Assembly (NCBI GenBank): GCA_964423985.1
Contig: CAYRGE010000020.1
Span: 1-9,799 of the forward strand
Reading direction: 5' to 3'
Source: CAYRGE01 sp964423985
Lineage (GTDB): Bacteria > Patescibacteriota > Minisyncoccia > Phycocordibacterales > CAYRGE01
DNA: 9,799 nt
This document shows positions 5,761-9,799 of this stretch, piece after piece; within the stretch, counting starts at the first letter, position 1; each line of letters starts with the position of its first letter. The notes under the pieces are model-generated. The model worked only from the letters and a program-made list of their open reading frames with translations, had not been told where the DNA came from and made no database searches. A program made the position numbers and the translations under genes.

Positions 5761-5784
5761 AAAATAAACATTGTTGTTTATTTT
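5761..5784 (-). terminator. Intrinsic terminator of glyA
   Basis: AAAATAAACA (5761-5770) and TGTTTATTTT (5775-5784) form a 10 bp stem with a 4-base loop. On the minus strand the stem ends in TTTT and continues TTG, giving a run of six T. It lies 10 bases beyond the glyA stop codon. The run overlaps the -35 of the next promoter, so glyA and the glycosyltransferase operon are separate transcription units placed back to back. Confidence 0.7.
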
Positions 5785-5794
5785 ATTTTACTAT

Positions 5795-7078
5795 TTAATA
5801 CACAGCTGGCACTGTAAATGCAGAACATATGGCTTGAACTTCTTTTTTTAAAATAGCCTCGGTTTTCTTACAGTCTTTGTTTGTGAGTATTTTAATCATT
5901 ATTTCAGCAATAATAGTAGCCTGTTCTTCTTTCATACCTCTTGTTGTCATTGCGGGAGTTCCAAAGCGGATACCTGAAGGACTGAGTGGGCTGCGTTTGT
6001 CATCAGCTATTATGTTTTTATTAACTGTTATCCCAATCTTATCTAGCGTTGTTTCTGCTTCTAGTCCAGTAACTCCCAATGAGTTGTATACATCAGCAAG
6101 GAGTAGGTGATTGTCCGTTCCTCCTCCAAGCAATCGTATTCTATGAGATAAAAAAACACACTCCATTGCTTTTGCGTTTTTTAGAATTTGTTGACCATAT
6201 TCTGAAAAAGATGGCTTTAGTGCTTCACCAAATGCAACTGCTTTCGCAGCAATTGTATTCATATGAGGACCTCCTTGTAATCCTGGGAACACAGCTTTGT
6301 CTATTTTTTTTGCAATATCTTTGTCTTTGTGGGTGAGAATTAAACCACCTCGTGGACCTCTTAGTGTTTTATGTGTGGTTGAGGTCATCACATCAAAGCC
6401 ATAATTGAAAGGGTTTTTCGCTACACCACCTGCAATAAGCCCCGCAATATGTGCAATATCTGCCACCGCATATGCTCTTACTTCTTTTGCAATATCAGCG
6501 AATTTTTTATAGTCTAATTCTCGTGAATAAGATGAAAAACCTGCAAGTATAATTTTGGGTTTAATTTTTAATGCTGTTTTTCTTAATTCACAATAGTCAA
6601 TTTCTCCTGTATTTATGTTTTTCATTTTGTACTGAACAAAGTTAAAGACCTTGCTTATGCTTGTTGCTGGGCTTCCGTGCGTAAGATGTCCTCCGTGAGA
6701 TAATTCCATACCAAGCACCGTATCACCAGGGCTCATTAGTGCAAAATACATTGCCATATTGGCGGGTGCCCCAGAATGTGGTTGTACATTTGCATATTTA
6801 CAATTAAAAAGTTTACAAGCTCGATCAATAGCCAGCCGCTCTATTTCGTCAGCGAATTTTTGACCTCCATAGTATCGTTTTTCTGGATAGCCTTCAGAGT
6901 ATTTGTTAGTAAACACAGAACCACTAGCCTCTCTCACTGCTTGCGATGCATAGTTTTCGCTTGGAATTAACTCAATCCCAAGCATCTCTCGTTGCTCTTC
7001 TTTTACCAGAACATCATACACACTCCTGTCAGAGTGCCTAATATGCCTGTAGTTTTGTGCTTCGTTTAAATCTTTCAT
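5795..7078 (-). CDS. glyA: Serine hydroxymethyltransferase
   Basis: This 427 aa PLP enzyme interconverts serine plus tetrahydrofolate with glycine plus 5,10-methylene-tetrahydrofolate in the cytosol, supplying one-carbon units. Length matches the family (about 415-430). Visible signatures: ELIPSENYAS near the N-terminus (36-45), YSEGYPEKRYYGG (60-72), QPHSGAPANMA (99-109), HGGHLTHG (128-135), DIAHIAGL with D207 and H210 contacting PLP, the Schiff-base lysine K237 in TSTTHKTLRGPRGG (232-245), PGLQGGPH (265-272), and the substrate-carboxylate arginine R372 in SGIRFGTPAMTTRG. All key residues appear intact. The ATG (complement of 7076-7078) has no Shine-Dalgarno. The gene has its own terminator and a -10 at 7135-7140, so it is monocistronic. 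It is divergent from rny across a 485-base gap. Confidence 0.97.
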   Translation of the reverse strand: MKDLNEAQNYRHIRHSDRSVYDVLVKEEQREMLGIELIPSENYASQAVREASGSVFTNKYSEGYPEKRYYGGQKFADEIERLAIDRACKLFNCKYANVQPHSGAPANMAMYFALMSPGDTVLGMELSHGGHLTHGSPATSISKVFNFVQYKMKNINTGEIDYCELRKTALKIKPKIILAGFSSYSRELDYKKFADIAKEVRAYAVADIAHIAGLIAGGVAKNPFNYGFDVMTSTTHKTLRGPRGGLILTHKDKDIAKKIDKAVFPGLQGGPHMNTIAAKAVAFGEALKPSFSEYGQQILKNAKAMECVFLSHRIRLLGGGTDNHLLLADVYNSLGVTGLEAETTLDKIGITVNKNIIADDKRSPLSPSGIRFGTPAMTTRGMKEEQATIIAEIMIKILTNKDCKKTEAILKKEVQAICSAFTVPAVY

Positions 7079-7134
7079 TGATTCTGATATTAAGATTGTA
7101 TCTAAAAACCAAACAAAAATAATTGAATAATATG

Positions 7135-7163
7135 ATTATACTCTAACTATTGTTAAAGTTAGA
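7135..7163 (-). promoter_or_regulatory. glyA promoter -10 with an overlapping inverted repeat
   Basis: On the minus strand TATAAT (complement of 7135-7140) is a perfect -10, giving a glyA leader of about 50 bases. No good -35 is found at 16-18 bases. Instead the -35 zone is occupied by an inverted repeat, TCTAACT (7142-7148), 8 bases, AGTTAGA (7157-7163), with regulator-binding geometry. A weak -35 next to a palindrome suggests activation or repression by a dimeric protein, which is inference. Confidence 0.45.
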
Positions 7164-7188
7164 CAAATACAATAGTATTTGCTATGCT
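7160..7188 (+). promoter_or_regulatory. Plus-strand promoter with a palindromic spacer, upstream of rny
   Basis: A -35 TAGACA (7160-7165, 5 of 6) and a -10 TATGCT (7183-7188, 4 of 6) are separated by 17 bases. The spacer contains the inverted repeat CAAATAC, AATA, GTATTTG (7164-7181). The same -35 hexamer occurs before the receiver gene at 1328. Transcription would begin near 7195, which is about 370 bases before the rny ATG. It may therefore drive a long rny leader or a separate small RNA or peptide. Confidence 0.4.
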
Positions 7189-7563
7189 AAAGATACAGTG
7201 CTTTAATGACATTGTTTTATAATGGTGCTGTGTTTTTTAGATATTTTTTAAGTACACACTGCTGTTATTCTGGTATTTAAGATTTTAATTATACTTTTAT
7301 TAACTTAACACATTAATGACTCTACTCTATAGGATTATACAGGAAATGTCAGTGTGTTTGTGTTTTAAAACTACAACGCTTTTGAATACATATTGTGTTG
7401 ATTAGTTTAAAATAATTTTTTAAGCATAATATGGTTTTTACATGAGAATTTTTTTGTAAAAATAGTTTTACGCAGTCATTGTGGCCTGCGGTCGCACTTA
7501 CACCTATTCTAGCAATTTGCGTGTTTCCTTATTTGAACATAAGTAGGAGTTCATAGTAATATT
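7189..7563. other. Long leader or intergenic region upstream of rny
   Basis: No established gene is seen. A 24-codon ATG frame (7206-7280, begins MTLFYNGAVFF, TAA stop) starts soon after the predicted transcription start and could be a small peptide or chance. TTTTTACA/TGTAAAAA pair across about 7437-7461. The only GC-rich patch in the gap is at 7471-7497, where CGCAG (7471-7475) pairs with CTGCG (7486-7490). GGAG at 7546-7549 is the best Shine-Dalgarno-like sequence for rny but lies 14 bases from its ATG, which is too far to be typical. Confidence 0.4.
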
Positions 7564-9093
7564 ATGAGCCCATTATCTTTAGTGATTATTGTTGTTTCTG
7601 CTGGAATAATTGGAATTATATTCGGTTATTTTTTGCGATGGATTATTTCTTTGGGTAAAAGAGGCTCAGTGGAATTTGAAATAAAGCAAATGATTCTTTC
7701 TGCAAAAGAGGAAGCACAGAAAATAACAGAAGAGAGTGAAAAAAAAATAAGTATCCGCACAGAAGAAATTAAGAAGGAGGCTAAGGAAAAAGAACTTCAG
7801 TATAAAAAAACCGAAGACAGGTTGATTAAAAAAGAAGAATTACTCGACCGAAGACAGGTTGACAACGATCAAGAGGTCGAGCGACTGAAGAACAGAAGCA
7901 TTGACCTTGCTAAAAAAGAGGAAGAATTAAACCAAGACATAGAAAAAGCAAAAACTGAACTTAACCGTGTTTCTGGGTTGAGTTCTGTGGAGGCAAAAGA
8001 AGAACTGTTGCAATTAATTGAAAAACAACACAAAGAGGATTTTGAGATTAGAATAAGTAAACTAGAATCATCTGATAATAAAAAACTAGATAGAAAGGCA
8101 AAAGACATTATTGCGACCACTATACAAAGAATTGCATCGTCGGTGGTGTCTGAAATTGCTACTACAACGGTGGATATTTCGTCAGACGACATAAAGGGTA
8201 AGGTTATTGGCAAAGAGGGGAGAAACATTCGTGCGTTTGAGAGAGTTACTGGAGTTGATGTGATTATTGATGATACTCCTGGCGCAATAGTGGTATCTTC
8301 TTTTGATCCAATACGCAGGCAAATTGCACAGGTTGCACTTGAAAATTTAATTACTGATGGTCGAATACAACCAGCAAGAATTGAGGAGTTTGTGGAAAAA
8401 GCACGAGTTGATGTTAACAGCATTATTAAAGACAAGGGGAATCAAGCCGCGCTTGAGTGCGGTGTGTTTAATCTTGACCCTAGAGTTAGTGCAGTGTTAG
8501 GGCGTTTGCATTTTCGCACAAGTTATGGGCAAAATGTATTACAACACTCTATTGAGATGGCTCATATTTCTGGCATACTTGCAGAGGAACTTGGTGCAGA
8601 TGTTGCTGTAGCGCGTGCTGGAGCGCTTGTACACGACATAGGAAAGGCTATTGACCATGAGGTGCAAGGAACACATGTTGAAATAGGTAGACGCATACTA
8701 CAAAAGTTTGGTGTTGATGAAAAAATAATAAAAGCAATGCAGTCACACCATGAAGAATATCCATATGAAACAATTGAATCAGTGATTGTGCAGATAGCAG
8801 ATCAGATATCTGCTGGACGACCAGGAGCGCGTCGCGATACGGCTGAGAAATACCTTAAAAGACTTGAGGAGCTCGAGAGTATTTCAAGTTCGTTCGAAGG
8901 GGTTGAAAAAAGCTATGCGATTCAGGCTGGTAGAGAAGTGCGAATTTTTGTAACTTCAAACAAAGTGTCTGATTTAGGTGCTCAAAAAATAGCAAGAAAA
9001 ATAGCACTGCGAGTAGAGCAAGAGTTAAAATATCCTGGAGAAATTAAAATTATGGTATTACGCGAGACAAGATTTATAGAGTATGCTCGATAA
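7564..9093 (+). CDS. rny: Ribonuclease Y
   Basis: This 509 aa membrane-anchored endoribonuclease starts mRNA decay, cutting single-stranded RNA from the inner face of the membrane. Length is typical (about 510-520). Order of parts: an N-terminal transmembrane helix (about 5-30); a long, highly charged coiled coil (about 38-180, rich in Lys and Glu); a KH RNA-binding domain (about 205-265) with the GxxG loop G216-K-E-G219; and an HD hydrolase domain (about 325-425) with H328 and the metal-binding pair H357-D358 in VHDIGKAIDHE, followed by HHEEYP at about 395-400; then the conserved C-terminal region ending in REVRIFV and RETRFIEYAR. All catalytic motifs are intact. The ATG directly precedes the membrane helix and no other in-frame start lies nearby upstream. 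No hairpin terminator follows within 130 bases, so read-through toward HU is possible. Confidence 0.97.
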   Translation: MSPLSLVIIVVSAGIIGIIFGYFLRWIISLGKRGSVEFEIKQMILSAKEEAQKITEESEKKISIRTEEIKKEAKEKELQYKKTEDRLIKKEELLDRRQVDNDQEVERLKNRSIDLAKKEEELNQDIEKAKTELNRVSGLSSVEAKEELLQLIEKQHKEDFEIRISKLESSDNKKLDRKAKDIIATTIQRIASSVVSEIATTTVDISSDDIKGKVIGKEGRNIRAFERVTGVDVIIDDTPGAIVVSSFDPIRRQIAQVALENLITDGRIQPARIEEFVEKARVDVNSIIKDKGNQAALECGVFNLDPRVSAVLGRLHFRTSYGQNVLQHSIEMAHISGILAEELGADVAVARAGALVHDIGKAIDHEVQGTHVEIGRRILQKFGVDEKIIKAMQSHHEEYPYETIESVIVQIADQISAGRPGARRDTAEKYLKRLEELESISSSFEGVEKSYAIQAGREVRIFVTSNKVSDLGAQKIARKIALRVEQELKYPGEIKIMVLRETRFIEYAR

Positions 9094-9220
9094 TAGTTAT
9101 TTTGTTTTAGCTATTTCAGCATCTCTGTAATCTAGTGTTGTTTTTTGCTACGGCTAAATGTTATTGTTTTTTTGTTGAAATATCATCTTTTTTTAAAACT
9201 TACTTATTTTGTTTAAGCTA

Positions 9221-9248
9221 TTGCACAAAATACGCGGTAATATATAAT
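9221..9248 (+). promoter_or_regulatory. Distal promoter candidate for the HU gene
   Basis: TTGCAC (9221-9226, first three -35 bases match) is followed after 16 bases by a perfect -10 TATAAT (9243-9248). Transcription would start near 9255 and give HU a leader of about 95 bases. It lies 130 bases past the rny stop codon. Confidence 0.45.
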
Positions 9249-9334
9249 TGAAAGCAGTAAAGACAGTAGGTATTTGCATCAATAAGAGGTGTTGGTGTTG
9301 GTCGGTTTTTATATTGTCTTTTATTAGTGGTTAG

Positions 9335-9340
9335 TATAAT
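9335..9340 (+). promoter_or_regulatory. Proximal -10 element of HU, near-leaderless
   Basis: A perfect TATAAT lies 10 bases before the HU ATG, so a transcript starting about 7 bases downstream would have only 3-4 leader bases. The best -35 is TTGTCT (9314-9319) at a short 15-base spacing, which weakens the call. No Shine-Dalgarno precedes the ATG, consistent with leaderless translation. Confidence 0.4.
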
Positions 9341-9350
9341 TTTATTTTAT

Positions 9351-9623
9351 ATGAATAAAAGTGAACTTATTGGAGTGGTGAATGGATCACTTGAAGGAAC
9401 AAGAGCTCAGGCAGAGCGTGTTGTTGAAACAATATTCAGCACAATTACAGAAACACTCAAAAAAGGAGAAGATGTTTCAGTTGCAGGTTTTGGTATTTTT
9501 TCAGCAAAAGAGCGAGCAGCGAGAACTGCCCGAAACCCAAAAACAGGTGAGCCTATTCAAGTTCCAGCAATGCGTGTTGCAAAGTTTAAAGCAGCAAAAG
9601 CATTAAAGGACGCAGTGCGATAG
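9351..9623 (+). CDS. hup: HU-family DNA-binding protein
   Basis: This 90 aa nucleoid protein binds and bends DNA as a dimer with little sequence preference. An N-terminal helical dimerisation region (about 1-42, MNKSELIGVV... with the SKAQAE-like segment TRAQAERVVE) is followed by the family core VSVAGFGIF (42-50). The DNA-binding arm follows, with R61-N62-P63, whose proline intercalates in DNA (ARTARNPKTGEPIQVPAM, about 57-74), then the closing helix VAKFKAAKALKDAV. Length equals the usual 90-95. I start at ATG 9351: an upstream in-frame codon at 9327 would add eight hydrophobic residues not found in the family and would overlap the -10. A strong terminator follows 18 bases after the stop. 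The arm does not distinguish HU from IHF subunits with certainty, but HU fits best. Confidence 0.95.
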   Translation: MNKSELIGVVNGSLEGTRAQAERVVETIFSTITETLKKGEDVSVAGFGIFSAKERAARTARNPKTGEPIQVPAMRVAKFKAAKALKDAVR

Positions 9624-9641
9624 TAAAATCACACAACCTAA

Positions 9642-9679
9642 AACAAAAAACACCCTAATAAATTAGGGTGTTTTTTGTT
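9642..9679. terminator. Bidirectional intrinsic terminator after HU
   Basis: AACAAAAAACACCCTAAT (9642-9659) and ATTAGGGTGTTTTTTGTT (9662-9679) are perfect inverted repeats, 18 bases each, around AA. The CACCCTAA/TTAGGGTG core has an A-run on its left and a T-run on its right, so it can stop transcription on both strands. It serves HU from the left and the convergent transposase gene from the right. Confidence 0.9.
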
Positions 9680-9799
9680 GCTAGTATTTTTACTCACCTA
9701 CTTTCTAACCTCTAACCGAACACTTATTCATTAGCTTATCAAAAACTTCGTAAGGTGTATACCAATCTAAAGTTTTTCTAGGTCTTCCGTTTAATAAAC
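9680..9799 (-). mobile_element. End of an IS30-like insertion sequence (partial)
   Basis: The boundary is inferred from the transposase fragment at 9705-9799. The element must end between the HU terminator and the transposase stop codon, unless the terminator belongs to it. IS30 itself is known to favour palindromic targets, so insertion beside or into the terminator palindrome would fit. Target duplication and inverted repeats cannot be checked here. Confidence 0.5.
9705..9799 (-). CDS. IS30-family transposase, C-terminal end (partial)
   Basis: Only the last 30 codons lie in the window, ending at TAG (complement of 9705-9707); the gene continues past 9799. The visible residues, LLNGRPRKTLDWYTPYEVFD, match the conserved C-terminus of IS30-type DDE transposases (consensus LNxRPRKTLGxxTPxEVF), whose catalytic Asp and Glu residues lie upstream, outside the window. 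It is convergent with HU, with the shared terminator between them. The left inverted repeat of the insertion sequence should lie between about 9680 and 9704, but without the other end I cannot define it. Confidence 0.85.
   Translation of the reverse strand, partial: LLNGRPRKTLDWYTPYEVFDKLMNKCSVRG

Noticed and set aside
7869..8435. Minus-strand open frame of about 188 codons
   Set aside because: It is antisense to the coiled coil and KH region of rny; the Ser/Leu/Ile-rich composition is a typical shadow of a Lys/Glu-rich coiled coil.
3519..9304. GTTGGTGTTGGTCG occurs exactly at 3519-3532 and 9291-9304
   Set aside because: A 14-base match between two places in 9.8 kb is expected by chance at roughly the one-in-five level, and the flanks do not match.

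Overview
The window is AT-rich chromosomal DNA. It most likely comes from a member of the Candidate Phyla Radiation (Patescibacteria), probably of the Parcubacteria group. This is inferred from gene content and style: an RNase Y of about 510 residues, a single HU, an IS30-type transposase, a stand-alone receiver protein, a membrane-anchored thioredoxin-fold protein beside a processive-type GT2 glycosyltransferase, compact hairpin terminators, and almost no Shine-Dalgarno sequences before start codons. The standard bacterial code fits every gene. No lineage marker such as rRNA is present, so the assignment is tentative.

Layout. 1-1300 is an accessory-looking stretch bounded by two near-identical copies of a ~105 bp imperfect inverted-repeat (MITE-like) element, with a small deleted derivative beside the first. 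Between them lie a minus-strand orphan gene of 108 codons with its own terminator and an operator-like palindrome, a tRNA-Pro(UGG), and a promoterless 3' gene fragment. 1328-2259 holds a good sigma70-type promoter and a protein of two receiver domains, the first lacking its phosphoacceptor Asp. 2389-3456 is a MscS-family channel. 3457-3771 is non-coding and contains a 17 bp hairpin. 3772-5724 (minus) is a two-gene operon encoding a GT2 membrane glycosyltransferase and an extracytoplasmic thioredoxin-fold protein with CVEC. Its probably leaderless promoter abuts the glyA terminator. 5795-7078 (minus) is glyA. 7079-7563 is a divergent regulatory region with two adjacent palindromes and opposing promoter elements. 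7564-9093 is rny (RNase Y), then an HU-family gene (9351-9623) with a strong bidirectional terminator. The window ends in the 3' end of a convergent IS30-family transposase gene.

Functionally this is a mix of housekeeping genes (glyA one-carbon metabolism, rny RNA decay, HU nucleoid protein, tRNA-Pro) and envelope or sensing genes (MscS channel, tandem receiver, glycosyltransferase with thioredoxin-like partner). I see no CRISPR array, toxin-antitoxin pair, phage module or recognisable defence system. The least explained items are the MITE-like elements around the tRNA/orphan locus, the degenerate-plus-canonical receiver pair, and the double-palindrome region between glyA and rny.
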